DNA of 64,000 bases, taken from Cyclobacteriaceae bacterium. GTDB lineage: Bacteria; Bacteroidota; Bacteroidia; Cytophagales; Cyclobacteriaceae. The DNA is taken from contig JAHBTX010000001.1 in NCBI GenBank assembly GCA_019638395.1, forward strand, positions 620,001-684,000, written 5' to 3'. The translations under genes were made by a program, and so were the position numbers. This document shows, in pieces, positions 26,266 to 34,492 of this stretch (position 1 is its first letter; each line of letters begins with the position of its first letter). The notes under the pieces were generated by a model that worked only from the letters and a program-made list of their open reading frames with translations, searched no databases and was not told the DNA's origin.

Positions 26266-27518
26266 ACGTCAACACGATAGATACTCATGCTGGTACCAAA
26301 ACCTTTTAATGGTTTAGCGCCCAGCGAGGTAAGTGTTGCTTTACCAACTAAAATCCTATTTTTCACCTCCTCCGTAATTAGCAACTCACTGTCCAGTTCC
26401 TTCGTTAGCTGCTCAACCCGAAAGGCGATAATAACTGCACTGCCACTTATGGAATACTGTTTACGGGCTTTACTACCAATGTTGCCGGTAATCACTAACC
26501 CCGAATGTAATCCAATACCCACGCGGGTTTCGGGTATAATACCGCTGGCGCATAGTTCTTTTACTTTATGCAGAATAGAAAGTGCAGCCTGAAAGGCCAT
26601 GTCGGCATGCAGTGGATTTGAGTTAGGTGTTCCGAATGTTGCCATCAAACCATCGCCCATAATCTGATTTACAATTCCCTGGTGCATGTGAATAACATCG
26701 AGTATGGGGCCAAAAATTTTATTTTGAAATTCATGAATCTCATCGGGAGTCCGATACTCAGCAAAACGCGTAAAATCCCGCAGATCAAGAGCCAGCACGG
26801 TAGCCTCCTGCTTCCGTGAAGATGTTCTATCGGCCACCAATGCCTCTGCTACCTCGTGCGAGACCTGCTGCCCCAATAACTCCTGCATGTCTTGCTTTTG
26901 TTGCTGCCAATCAAATGCTTTTTTTATCCTTCGTTTTACCTCCTCCGATACAAAACCTGCCGCAGCCGCGCAGATTAACATAACCATCGAACGCAGGTAC
27001 AAACTGTTTTCAGGTACTGTCACCCGATAACTATCTTTTACATCGGCAAAATGAAACCCGTAATACACAATACCGGCATACTGCAATGCCGCCAATAACC
27101 CTACCAGTACATTTATTTTAAAATCGAGATGCAATACAGAGAGAATGATGAAAAGGGCATATAAAAACACCACGGCTGAATCCACAAAACTTAACATTCC
27201 CTGTACATCAACCATGTAGAAGAGCACCGCTCCCGGAAATGTAACTTCAATAAAAGAATGAACAACTTTAAATGTGTAACTCAACCGCATGCGCTTACGC
27301 ACCATCCGGGCAATCAGAAAGAGAATAACAAGTTCATAAGCAATCATTACAATTACCCAGGCAACCGTTGTAAAGTAATTGGAGGCACCACCATAGTATG
27401 CTACAATGGTTCGGTCTAAAATAAAGTAGTTAGCAATTACAAAGATTAACCCGACTACAAACGCTCCCAGCATGATGAGGGTACGTTGAAATTCACTTTT
27501 GGCAATCTCTAATTCCAT
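26262..27518 (-). CDS. Membrane class III nucleotidyl cyclase, non-canonical active site
   Basis: The 418-aa protein has about six membrane segments in residues 10-195, a short linker and a C-terminal class III cyclase domain (~225-400). Both metal aspartates are present (VLALDLRDFT ~242; QIMGDGLMATFG ~291). The usual purine-recognising Lys is Gln (NQIMGD), the usual Asp is Ser, and the transition-state Asn is Ile (SGSAVIIAFRVE ~360); the Arg is kept. The product (cAMP, cGMP or a pyrimidine cNMP) cannot be assigned. It is tail to tail with the HD-PycTM-like gene. Confidence 0.85.
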   Translation of the reverse strand: MELEIAKSEFQRTLIMLGAFVVGLIFVIANYFILDRTIVAYYGGASNYFTTVAWVIVMIAYELVILFLIARMVRKRMRLSYTFKVVHSFIEVTFPGAVLFYMVDVQGMLSFVDSAVVFLYALFIILSVLHLDFKINVLVGLLAALQYAGIVYYGFHFADVKDSYRVTVPENSLYLRSMVMLICAAAAGFVSEEVKRRIKKAFDWQQQKQDMQELLGQQVSHEVAEALVADRTSSRKQEATVLALDLRDFTRFAEYRTPDEIHEFQNKIFGPILDVIHMHQGIVNQIMGDGLMATFGTPNSNPLHADMAFQAALSILHKVKELCASGIIPETRVGIGLHSGLVITGNIGSKARKQYSISGSAVIIAFRVEQLTKELDSELLITEEVKNRILVGKATLTSLGAKPLKGFGTSMSIYRVDV

Positions 27519-27735
27519 GTAAGCAACGCGGGGCGAAATATAGCCTCTTTAAAGAAAATCATTTTTGTATGGTAGGCAGTTCGTAAAAGATATGTACTTT
27601 CATAAAGTCCACCTGGGTTGTGAACGTCCAGTTTGTGTAAGAATAAATTTTTTTAAACAGTTTCATTCCCAATCTAAAACGTAAACAATTAGCCAAAGTT
27701 CCTGTTAAATTTACGATAGATTAACTTATTGGTTT

Positions 27736-28197
27736 ATGATTACAAACCCGGTTATGATAGAAACCCTGCGCAGGGCGGCCGCACGGTTAGAAAAAAGTAA
27801 CGATTACCAATGGGGCCATATGGGTCTATGTAATTGTGGGTTTCTGGCTCAGGAAATTACCATGTTTACAAAAGCAGAAATTCATGCACGGGCTATGCTC
27901 AAGCCTGGCGATTGGTCGGAACAACTGAATGACTACTGCCCTACCAGTGGTTTGCCTATGGATGAACTGATAACTGAACTTTTACAGACCGGATTTACGC
28001 GCGAAAATCTTCAAAACCTGGAGCGTTTGTCCGACCCGGAAATTTTGAAACGGATGCCTGCCAATCGGCAAAAGCCGAAACACAACGTGAAGCAAGATGT
28101 AATTTTGTACCTGCAAACCTGGGCGAACCTACTGGAAGGAGAACTTTTGAAACAGATTAACTTACCAGAAATCAATCAGGTGTTGGTTTTGGACTAA
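27736..28197 (+). CDS. Conserved hypothetical protein
   Basis: This soluble 153-aa protein has no signal peptide or membrane segment. I do not recognise a domain. A Cys-x-Cys (LCNCGFLAQEI, residues ~32-34) with a nearby His (WGHMG) and a later Cys (DYCPTSGLP) might bind metal, which is speculative. A second ATG at 27754 is possible. Its 3' end overlaps the convergent GNAT gene by 26 bases. The 217 bases upstream hold no other gene that I can see. Confidence 0.7.
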   Translation: MITNPVMIETLRRAAARLEKSNDYQWGHMGLCNCGFLAQEITMFTKAEIHARAMLKPGDWSEQLNDYCPTSGLPMDELITELLQTGFTRENLQNLERLSDPEILKRMPANRQKPKHNVKQDVILYLQTWANLLEGELLKQINLPEINQVLVLD

Positions 28198-28723
28198 CCG
28201 GAAAGTCAAAGAGCACGCAATCTTTCAACCGATTGTTCTGATTAGGAAAACGCCACCAGTCTTTAACAACTGCTTCCACCCGAAAGCCACATTTCTCTAA
28301 CACCCGGATAGAGGCTTTGTTGTCAACATCTACAAACGAACCAATTTTATGTACCGGTAAGGTTAGCAACAATTGAACAACAGCATTCGCAGCCTCCGTT
28401 GCATAGCCCTTACCCCAATGCAGTGGGCCATACACATAACCCACTTGCACTTTACCGGCATCGTTTAGAAAACCGCACGCACCAACCAATCTGTTAGAAC
28501 CTTTTAGTCGAACTGCAAATGAATAATCAAGACCTTGCGACCATGCCTTTCGGGCATATAGTAAAAACATACGGGTATCTTTCAGTGTGGTATGGGTTGG
28601 CCAGCTAACATAGCGGGTACTTTCAGGCTTACTGGCGTAGGTATAGAAAATTTCTTCCGCATCGGTAAGCTGAAGCCGTGTTAAAATAAGGCGTGGCGTT
28701 TCAACACGTTCGGGAATTAACAT
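28172..28723 (-). CDS. GNAT-family N-acetyltransferase, RimJ/RimL type
   Basis: The protein is 183 aa from the ATG at 28723 (MLIPERVETPRLILTRL), the standard start of RimJ/RimL-like enzymes. The acetyl-CoA loop is seen in GYVYGPLHWGKGYATEA, and the C-terminal NKASIRVLEKCGFR is characteristic. It acetylates an unknown amine, possibly a protein N-terminus or small molecule. A longer frame to 28765 would overlap the divergent gene. Confidence 0.87.
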   Translation of the reverse strand: MLIPERVETPRLILTRLQLTDAEEIFYTYASKPESTRYVSWPTHTTLKDTRMFLLYARKAWSQGLDYSFAVRLKGSNRLVGACGFLNDAGKVQVGYVYGPLHWGKGYATEAANAVVQLLLTLPVHKIGSFVDVDNKASIRVLEKCGFRVEAVVKDWWRFPNQNNRLKDCVLFDFPVSPKPTPD

Positions 28724-28735
28724 ATTTTTACTTCG

Positions 28736-28975
28736 ATGGCTAAAGAGAACAATATTGTACATCAATACTTTAAAAAAGAAATGCCGGATGGTAAAATTCT
28801 TTTAAGGGTTAATCCTATTCAGTTTAAGGGAACCGAAATATGGGTAGGTAAACAAGGTACTGAAATGCGTACTCTTGAATTTGATGCTGAGATTTTTGAA
28901 GACCTGAAGTTAGATGGTTTTGTAGAAGTAAATCCAATGGAATTCAATCTTTACCTTTCGGGATTGATTGAGTAG
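28736..28975 (+). CDS. Small conserved hypothetical protein
   Basis: This 79-aa acidic protein has alternating strand-like segments (ILLRVNPIQF, EIWVGKQGTEMRTLEFD) and no Cys. No family is recognised. It is followed by a perfect 11-bp hairpin and has its own short upstream gap, so it is probably transcribed alone. Codon use resembles its neighbours. Confidence 0.65.
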   Translation: MAKENNIVHQYFKKEMPDGKILLRVNPIQFKGTEIWVGKQGTEMRTLEFDAEIFEDLKLDGFVEVNPMEFNLYLSGLIE

Positions 28976-28979
28976 TCAA

Positions 28980-29007
28980 TTGCCAATTGACATTAATCAA
29001 TTGGCAA
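28980..29007 (+). terminator. Perfect 11-bp hairpin
   Basis: TTGCCAATTGA (28980-28990) and TCAATTGGCAA (28997-29007) are exact complements around a 6-base loop, five bases past the stop codon. There is no T-run after it, so it may act as an mRNA 3' stabiliser or a non-canonical terminator. Confidence 0.5.
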
Positions 29008-29114
29008 AGCCGGTGCTATATCTTGGCTTTTATACACTTGTTGCCATTTTAGATTAAAAGTCGGTTAATAAACCTCCGCACGTAAATTATACGATGGCAA
29101 TTCAGGTATTTTAT

Positions 29115-29122
29115 TAGTTTTG
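29115..29122 (+). promoter_or_regulatory. -7 box of the SRP RNA gene
   Basis: TAGTTTTG is an exact TAnnTTTG match, ending four bases before the first base of the SRP RNA stem, the right distance for a transcription start at about 29127. The -33 region has only a partial match. Confidence 0.6.
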
Positions 29123-29126
29123 CAGC

Positions 29127-29218
29127 GGCAAATCGGCACGACCAGCTCCTGCTGAACTCCCCCAGGGCCGGAAGGCAGCAAGGGTAGGCGGTTGTAGCGG
29201 TGCGATGTTCGGTTTGCC
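29127..29218 (+). ncRNA. ffs: Signal recognition particle RNA, small bacterial type
   Basis: The ends pair (GGCAAATCGG with the reverse arm TTCGGTTTGCC). The domain IV core is recognised at 29151-29186 by its CAGGGCCGGAAGGCAGCAAG stretch, with the GGAA tetraloop and the asymmetric internal loop that binds Ffh. The length of about 92 nt fits the short 4.5S form without an Alu domain. It guides Ffh-FtsY targeting of membrane proteins. End positions are good to a few bases. Confidence 0.93.
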
Positions 29219-29267
29219 ACTTTTACCTTGACATTTTTGCACCATTTAGATTCCTTTATCTTTTACA

Positions 29268-30989
29268 ATGCTAATTACCAGACTTGTAGTAAAGAATTTC
29301 AAGAAGCTGGAAAAAATAGAGTTCGATCTACGATCTCCCTTGGTTTTGATTGGGCCTAACAATTCGGGCAAAACATCACTCCTCCAAGCAATTACTCTTT
29401 TAGATGCCGGATTAAAAAAAATAGCATCAGAAAAGAAAACGGGAACAATAAGGACGGGAGTCTCTATAAACAGGAAAGATCTGATTTCCATTCCTATTCC
29501 TAGTGCAAAATTATTATGGTTAAATAAAAACGTACGATCCATTGAGCGTAATAATGGGACTCAAAAGACAAATAACATCCGGATAGAAATTCAGGCGGAT
29601 GGTTATGTAAACAATGAAAAGTGGTCAGCAAATTTAGAATTCGACTATGCTAATGAAGAATCCTTCTATTGCAGAGCACTTCGCATTGATAACGAAGGAA
29701 ATGAACGCTACTCCATTGATAAAGGTGCGTTTAGTTTAAAAGTATCGTATTTACAACCCATGTCGGGCTTATCCTCAAATGAGGACAGGCTTACACCCGG
29801 TTCAATTGATAGAAAAATCGGTGAAGGAAAAACAGCAGATGTAATCAGAAATATATGCTACCAACTTTTACATCCTGAACGATCGCTTGATCAGAAAAAA
29901 CAAGAAGTTATTGAGAAAAGCTGGCTCGAAATTCAGACTATCCTCAAATCCAGATTTGGAATTCTAATTAATGAACCTGAATACAATTCAGAGAATGGTT
30001 TGCTTCAAATGACTTACCAAGAAGGAGAAAACGAGTACGATTTATCAAGCGCTGGGAGAGGATTTCAACAAACCCTATTGTTGTTATGTTTTCTATATTC
30101 GAATCCTGGCAAAGTAATATTAATGGATGAGCCAGATGCTCATTTGGAGGTTCTGAGGCAGAAGGAGATTTATAATCTTATTACTTCCATTACCCGTAAG
30201 CTGGGGAGTCAGTTAATTATTGCATCGCACTCAGAGGTTGTTTTAGATGAGGCAGCAGGATCAGATCAGTTAATAGCCGTAATAGATCAAAAAATCATTG
30301 AACTTAATGGGCCTCAAATAAAAAAAGAAGCTAAAAAGGCATTGACTGATGTCGGTTGGCATAAATACTATCTAGCAAAGCTTAAAAAGCACTGTTTATA
30401 TTTGGAAGGAAGCACAGATGAGAGAAATTTAATTGCATTCGCTGAAAAACTTAATCATCCTGCTAAGATTGCTTTGGAAGAAGCTTTTATTGATCCAATA
30501 GAAGGTAATGTCCCATCAGAGGCGTATAGCAGATTTAAATCTTTGAAACTTGTTGAACCCAACCTGGTAGGAATAGCATTATTTGATAAGATTGACAAAC
30601 TCATTGATCCTAACGCACCTTTAAAGATTTTACAATGGGAGTTTCGCGAAATTGAAAATTACTTTTGTAAACCCCCAGTGTTTATTAAGTGGGCAGAAAA
30701 ACAGCAGGTAGATCTTTTTACCCAGAGTTACAAAAACGTTATGGAGCAGGTTATTAAAGATATTTATCCACCGCTTTATCTCTCTAATCTTAATGATAAT
30801 TTCTGGAGAGTAGAAAAAATGAGTGATTGGGCTGAAAGAGTTTTTGAAGAGTTTTTTAGAAGAATCAATCAGCCTGTACAAATGAGAAAAGGGAATTTTC
30901 ACGAACTCATCAAATTATTGGATCCAACCGAAATTGAAACCGAAATTAGTATTAAACTTGACGAAATCTATAAAGTTATAAAGTTATGA
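29268..30989 (+). CDS. AAA ATPase with OLD/TOPRIM-like C-terminal region
   Basis: The 573-aa protein has Walker [10 protein letters not shown] (residues 29-37), an ABC-like signature region [11 protein letters not shown] (~265), Walker [12 protein letters not shown] (~285) and a switch His in [11 protein letters not shown]. After ~residue 370 comes [14 protein letters not shown], the acidic start of a TOPRIM fold as in OLD nucleases; the second motif is a degenerate ALFDKID. OLD-family proteins act in phage defence or DNA repair. No helicase partner gene is adjacent. It appears richer in A/T than its neighbours by eye. A TATCTTTT box (29257-29264) lies just before the ATG. Its stop overlaps the next start (ATGA). 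Confidence 0.8.
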   Translation: MLITRLVVKNFKKLEKIEFDLRSPLVLIGPNNSGKTSLLQAITLLDAGLKKIASEKKTGTIRTGVSINRKDLISIPIPSAKLLWLNKNVRSIERNNGTQKTNNIRIEIQADGYVNNEKWSANLEFDYANEESFYCRALRIDNEGNERYSIDKGAFSLKVSYLQPMSGLSSNEDRLTPGSIDRKIGEGKTADVIRNICYQLLHPERSLDQKKQEVIEKSWLEIQTILKSRFGILINEPEYNSENGLLQMTYQEGENEYDLSSAGRGFQQTLLLLCFLYSNPGKVILMDEPDAHLEVLRQKEIYNLITSITRKLGSQLIIASHSEVVLDEAAGSDQLIAVIDQKIIELNGPQIKKEAKKALTDVGWHKYYLAKLKKHCLYLEGSTDERNLIAFAEKLNHPAKIALEEAFIDPIEGNVPSEAYSRFKSLKLVEPNLVGIALFDKIDKLIDPNAPLKILQWEFREIENYFCKPPVFIKWAEKQQVDLFTQSYKNVMEQVIKDIYPPLYLSNLNDNFWRVEKMSDWAERVFEEFFRRINQPVQMRKGNFHELIKLLDPTEIETEISIKLDEIYKVIKL

Positions 30990-31642
30990 AATTCTTCATC
31001 GACACTGCAAACCTGAATGAAATTAAAGAAGCCTACGATTTGGGTGTGTTAGATGGTGTAACCACCAACCCTTCGTTAATGGCTAAAGAAGGTATAGCTG
31101 GTAAAGAAAAAGTAATGGCTCACTACAAAGCCATCTGCAACATTGTTGATAACAATGTGAGCGCTGAAGTAATTGCCACCGATTTTGATGGCATCATTAA
31201 AGAAGGTAAAGAACTGGCGAAAATTGACGATAAGATTGTTGTAAAAGTACCGATGATAAAAGATGGCATTAAAGCCATTAAGAAATTTTCGAGCGAAGGC
31301 ATTCGCACCAACTGTACGCTTGTTTTTTCACCAGGCCAGGCCATACTGGCTGCTAAAGCTGGCGCAAGCTACCTCTCACCTTTCATTGGCCGGTTGGATG
31401 ACATCGCGCAAGATGGATTGGAGTTTATTGCGCAGGTGCGCTTGATTTATGATAACTACGGTTTCGACACCGAAATACTGGCTGCCAGCGTACGCCACTC
31501 CATGCACTTGATAAAGTGCGCTGAAATTGGTGCTGATGTAGTTACGTGTCCGTTAAATGTAATTTCGGGCCTGCTCAATCACCCCTTAACAGATTCTGGA
31601 TTGGCTAAGTTTTTAGCTGATCATAAAAAAGCCAACGCTTAA
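30986..31642 (+). CDS. fsa: Fructose-6-phosphate aldolase / small transaldolase
   Basis: The 218-aa TIM barrel matches the short transaldolase subfamily: [28 protein letters not shown] and the Schiff-base lysine Lys87 in VVKVPM. It transfers or cleaves dihydroxyacetone units in the pentose phosphate pathway or in fructose 6-phosphate metabolism; the two activities are not separable here. It is translationally coupled to the ATPase gene upstream, which is an odd partner for central metabolism. Confidence 0.93.
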   Translation: MKFFIDTANLNEIKEAYDLGVLDGVTTNPSLMAKEGIAGKEKVMAHYKAICNIVDNNVSAEVIATDFDGIIKEGKELAKIDDKIVVKVPMIKDGIKAIKKFSSEGIRTNCTLVFSPGQAILAAKAGASYLSPFIGRLDDIAQDGLEFIAQVRLIYDNYGFDTEILAASVRHSMHLIKCAEIGADVVTCPLNVISGLLNHPLTDSGLAKFLADHKKANA

Positions 31643-31716
31643 GGATTTAAGATTCCGGATTTAAAATTGGACACAGTTCCGTTCTAAATCTTGAACTCGA
31701 AATTTTAAAATGAGCT

Positions 31717-32430
31717 ATGTTTTCAACTGACCCAGTTGTACGTGTTAAAGAAGCCAGTATTTTTCAGGAGCACAATACTGTGCTCAACGAAATCAGCTTT
31801 GAAATCGACAAGAGTGAGTTTGTATTTTTGATTGGTCGAACCGGTTCAGGCAAAAGTTCACTGTTAAAAACCTTGTATGCCGATTTACCCCTTCGCCTGG
31901 GCGATATTAGTGTGGCCGGTTTTAACATTCGCGATATTAAAGCCAGTCAAGTGCCCATGCTGAGACGTAAAGTGGGTATCATCTTTCAGGATTTTCAATT
32001 ATTTCCCGATCGTACCGTAGGCGAAAACCTGAACTTTGTTATGAAAGCTACCGGCTGGAAAGATAATGCGCGCATGAAAAACCGGTTAGCCGAAGTGCTA
32101 ATGCAAGTAGGTTTAGGCTCAGTAGAAAAAAAAATGCCACATCAACTTTCGGGTGGTGAACAGCAACGCGTAGTAATTGCGCGCGCGCTGATTAACGAAC
32201 CCTTAATTTTAATTGCCGATGAACCCACAGGAAACTTAGACCCGGAAGTATCGTTGGGAATCCTGAAAATTTTTCAGCAGATAAATAAAAGCGGAACTGC
32301 TATCCTGATGGCCACGCACAGTTATGGTTTAATAAAACGCTTTCCGGCACGGGTATTAAAGTGCGAAGACAACAACCTGCTGGATAGCAATAAGGACAAG
32401 TTTGAGTTGAAGAGCGAAGAAGATTTTTAG
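31717..32430 (+). CDS. ftsE: ABC ATPase, FtsE-like
   Basis: The 237-aa ATP-binding subunit has Walker [18 protein letters not shown] (~44), the Q-loop [17 protein letters not shown], signature [15 protein letters not shown] and Walker [14 protein letters not shown]. The sequence fits the FtsE/LolD class. FtsE with FtsX controls cell-wall hydrolases during division; no ftsX is in the window, which is common when the two genes are unlinked. LolD-type lipoprotein export is the alternative. Confidence 0.8.
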   Translation: MFSTDPVVRVKEASIFQEHNTVLNEISFEIDKSEFVFLIGRTGSGKSSLLKTLYADLPLRLGDISVAGFNIRDIKASQVPMLRRKVGIIFQDFQLFPDRTVGENLNFVMKATGWKDNARMKNRLAEVLMQVGLGSVEKKMPHQLSGGEQQRVVIARALINEPLILIADEPTGNLDPEVSLGILKIFQQINKSGTAILMATHSYGLIKRFPARVLKCEDNNLLDSNKDKFELKSEEDF

Positions 32431-32472
32431 CTCACCGAATACTTCTAACCTTTTCCTTCTCTGCAACAGCCA

Positions 32473-32494
32473 TGTTTCGAACCCCCACGAAACA
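32473..32494. terminator. Hairpin between convergent genes
   Basis: TGTTTCG (32473-32479) pairs with CGAAACA (32488-32494) across an 8-base loop, in the 147-bp gap between two convergent genes. It could stop transcription from either side; no T-run is present. Confidence 0.4.
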
Positions 32495-32524
32495 CCTACT
32501 AGTTTCATGAATCGCTTTGGTTAA

Positions 32525-32546
32525 TGGCTCGCGAGGACACGAGCTA
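32525..32546. terminator. Second hairpin between convergent genes
   Basis: TGGCTCG (32525-32531) pairs with CGAGCTA (32540-32546), with one G-T wobble and an 8-base loop. It lies 30 bp from the other hairpin of the same gap and is likewise a candidate two-way terminator. Confidence 0.35.
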
Positions 32547-32577
32547 AGGCGAAGAGAGTTGAAGCGTGAGGAAGATT

Positions 32578-33099
32578 TTAGATATCCGTTTCTTTATTGG
32601 CCCGGTCGGCACGCTTGGATTCTTCAAGTTTCTGAATCTGCTGGTTAAGCAGATCAATCCGCACCAGCATGTTTAAAACCAACGCATCCTTAACCTGCTC
32701 CGTGGGGTTTATTTTCATTTGCTCGCGCAGCACCTGGTACATAGCATCCAGTTTTTTAAAATCCTGCGCAAACTGATCATCCGCAAATGTATCGCGGGTA
32801 TCGCTTATCCATTCTACTTTTTCTGCTATCTGATCGGTATAGAATTTTTCAAGGTTGGAAAATTCGCCCTGCAACTGAGCCTGCTGCTGGTTTTGTTTTA
32901 AAACTGGTTTGTTGGTAAAGAATAGTAAACCGGAAATTCCGAACAAAACAATTGCCGCAACACGCCAAATTCTAATATCGTTCCACACGGAAGTTTGCGG
33001 CAATTTCGATTCAATCTGGTTCCAAACCTTATCAGTTGGAACACGGTAATCAAAAGCTTCACGATTGTTATCAATAAAATCCTTTAAAGAGTTATTCAT
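32578..33099 (-). CDS. Putative anti-sigma factor
   Basis: The 173-aa protein has one membrane segment (VAAIVLFGISGLLFF, ~residues 48-64), a short cytoplasmic N-terminus and a periplasmic C-terminal region with a coiled-coil look. It overlaps the ECF sigma gene by four bases and lies immediately downstream, the usual anti-sigma position. No zinc motif (HxxxCxxC) is visible, so it is not a ZAS-type anti-sigma. The role is inferred from context. Confidence 0.65.
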   Translation of the reverse strand: MNNSLKDFIDNNREAFDYRVPTDKVWNQIESKLPQTSVWNDIRIWRVAAIVLFGISGLLFFTNKPVLKQNQQQAQLQGEFSNLEKFYTDQIAEKVEWISDTRDTFADDQFAQDFKKLDAMYQVLREQMKINPTEQVKDALVLNMLVRIDLLNQQIQKLEESKRADRANKETDI

Positions 33100-33647
33100 G
33101 TTTTTCCCTCCTCCAAAAGGTCTCTTAATTTCTTTTTTGCCCTGTTAAACTGAGATTTGGAGGTAGATTCGGTTATACCCATTATCTCACCAATCTCAGC
33201 ATGATCATAGCCTTCCAAAAGATACAATGAAAGTACCGCCCGATAACCATCGGGCAGTTTTTCGATTGCACTTCGCACCTGCTCAACCGAAAACGGAAAA
33301 CTTTCAATAATATTTTCTGGCTCCGGTTCAGCAACATCCCACCGGTCGTCATCGGGCATTCGTTCTGCCTTTCGTTTATGCAGGTAATTGATTGCCTTGT
33401 TTATAACAATCCGCTTTAACCAGGCCCCGAACGTAGAATCGCCCCGGTAGTGTTGCAGGTTGCGAAACGCACTTATAAATGCTTCCTGCAGCACATCTTC
33501 AGCCTCATCCGGGTTATTAACTATCCGATAGCCCACATTATACATACTGCGACTATAGAGTTTATACAGCCGGTAGAATGCCTCCCGGTCGCCCTGTCGG
33601 CACCGGTCTATCAATTCATGATGTATATGTATGGCCTGAGCCTCCAA
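33096..33647 (-). CDS. ECF RNA polymerase sigma factor
   Basis: The 183-aa protein has region 2 (YNVGYRIVNNPDEAEDVLQ, then FGAWLKRIVINKAINYL) and region 4 with a helix-turn-helix (LPDGYRAVLSLYLLEGYDH, IGEIMGITESTSKSQFNRA). ECF sigmas direct polymerase to stress or envelope genes and are held by an anti-sigma factor, probably the downstream gene. Start chosen at the first ATG. Confidence 0.93.
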   Translation of the reverse strand: MEAQAIHIHHELIDRCRQGDREAFYRLYKLYSRSMYNVGYRIVNNPDEAEDVLQEAFISAFRNLQHYRGDSTFGAWLKRIVINKAINYLHKRKAERMPDDDRWDVAEPEPENIIESFPFSVEQVRSAIEKLPDGYRAVLSLYLLEGYDHAEIGEIMGITESTSKSQFNRAKKKLRDLLEEGKT

Positions 33648-33699
33648 TTAAACAGTACTGGTGCTAATGACCCAACCACAACCAGGAAGGTTGCATCCC

Positions 33700-34464
33700 C
33701 TACTTTACTTTATTTAAATTCTGCTTAGCCAGTACAAAGTCGGGGGATGCAGCCAGGGCCTGATCAAACAATTTTTTGGCTGCTGCTTTATCACCTAACT
33801 GATCCAGAACCGCAAGGCCTTTCAGATTAAGCAAGGCAACCGTCATGGGATATTCCTTGGGTTTATTTTCCACATCATTATATACCACTTTGGCGGCCTG
33901 GGCCTCCTTATTGGCAAGTAGAATATCAATAGAGGTAATTGCCTCGTTGTAGCGCTTTAGTTCATATTGTAAAAAAGCCATTTTATACAATATGTTCATA
34001 TTGTTACTTAACAGGTAAAGGCTTTCGTAGCTTTGTAAGGCTCTGTCATTTACGCCCATAGCCTCATAACCAATAGCAGCAATCTCTAATGCTGCAGCAT
34101 TCTTGGGGTTGCGTGTTAGCAATTGTTGCGATACCAGAACAGCCGGAACATGTTGCTGGTTTTCGTAGTAATGATAAGCCAAGCTAAGAATTAAAGAATC
34201 GTTTTGTGGGTTTTCGATAATCAAATCATACAAGGCACTTTTCGCCACTTCAAAGTCATTCCACTTCACAGCAGTTACATATTTCTTATAGAAATGTTCG
34301 GTTAGTGCACTCATCCCGGTTTGCTGGGTTTGAGGCTGCGCTTGAGTTTGTGCTTGAGTTTGTGTTTGTGGTTGGGTTTTGGGCTGCTCCGTTTTTGCAG
34401 GCTGCTTTTGCCCGAGGGTGTTGATAGAAACGGTTAACAGGAGCAGGAATACGAACTTTTTCAT
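33700..34464 (-). CDS. Exported TPR protein with Gln/Thr-rich linker
   Basis: The 254-aa protein begins with a signal peptide (KKFVFLLLLTVSINTLG) and a low-complexity KTQPQTQTQAQ-type linker (residues ~22-48). Three or more tetratricopeptide repeats follow (ALEIAAIGYEAMGVNDRALQ, AAKKLFDQALAASPDF). TPRs mediate protein contacts; the partner is unknown. It lies just upstream of the sigma gene on the same strand. Confidence 0.82.
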   Translation of the reverse strand: MKKFVFLLLLTVSINTLGQKQPAKTEQPKTQPQTQTQAQTQAQPQTQQTGMSALTEHFYKKYVTAVKWNDFEVAKSALYDLIIENPQNDSLILSLAYHYYENQQHVPAVLVSQQLLTRNPKNAAALEIAAIGYEAMGVNDRALQSYESLYLLSNNMNILYKMAFLQYELKRYNEAITSIDILLANKEAQAAKVVYNDVENKPKEYPMTVALLNLKGLAVLDQLGDKAAAKKLFDQALAASPDFVLAKQNLNKVK

Positions 34465-34492
34465 CTGGTTATTAAATTAATCGGGTGGTAAT

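Noticed and set aside
28724-28765. Longer GNAT start (MMYNIVLFSH...)
   Set aside because: It would overlap the divergent small gene, and the family normally begins close to the ETPRLIL motif reached from the ATG at 28723.
32470-32500. A minus-strand GGGGGTTCGAAAC resembling a tRNA T-arm
   Set aside because: No matching acceptor, D or anticodon arms could be drawn around it; it is one side of a short hairpin.
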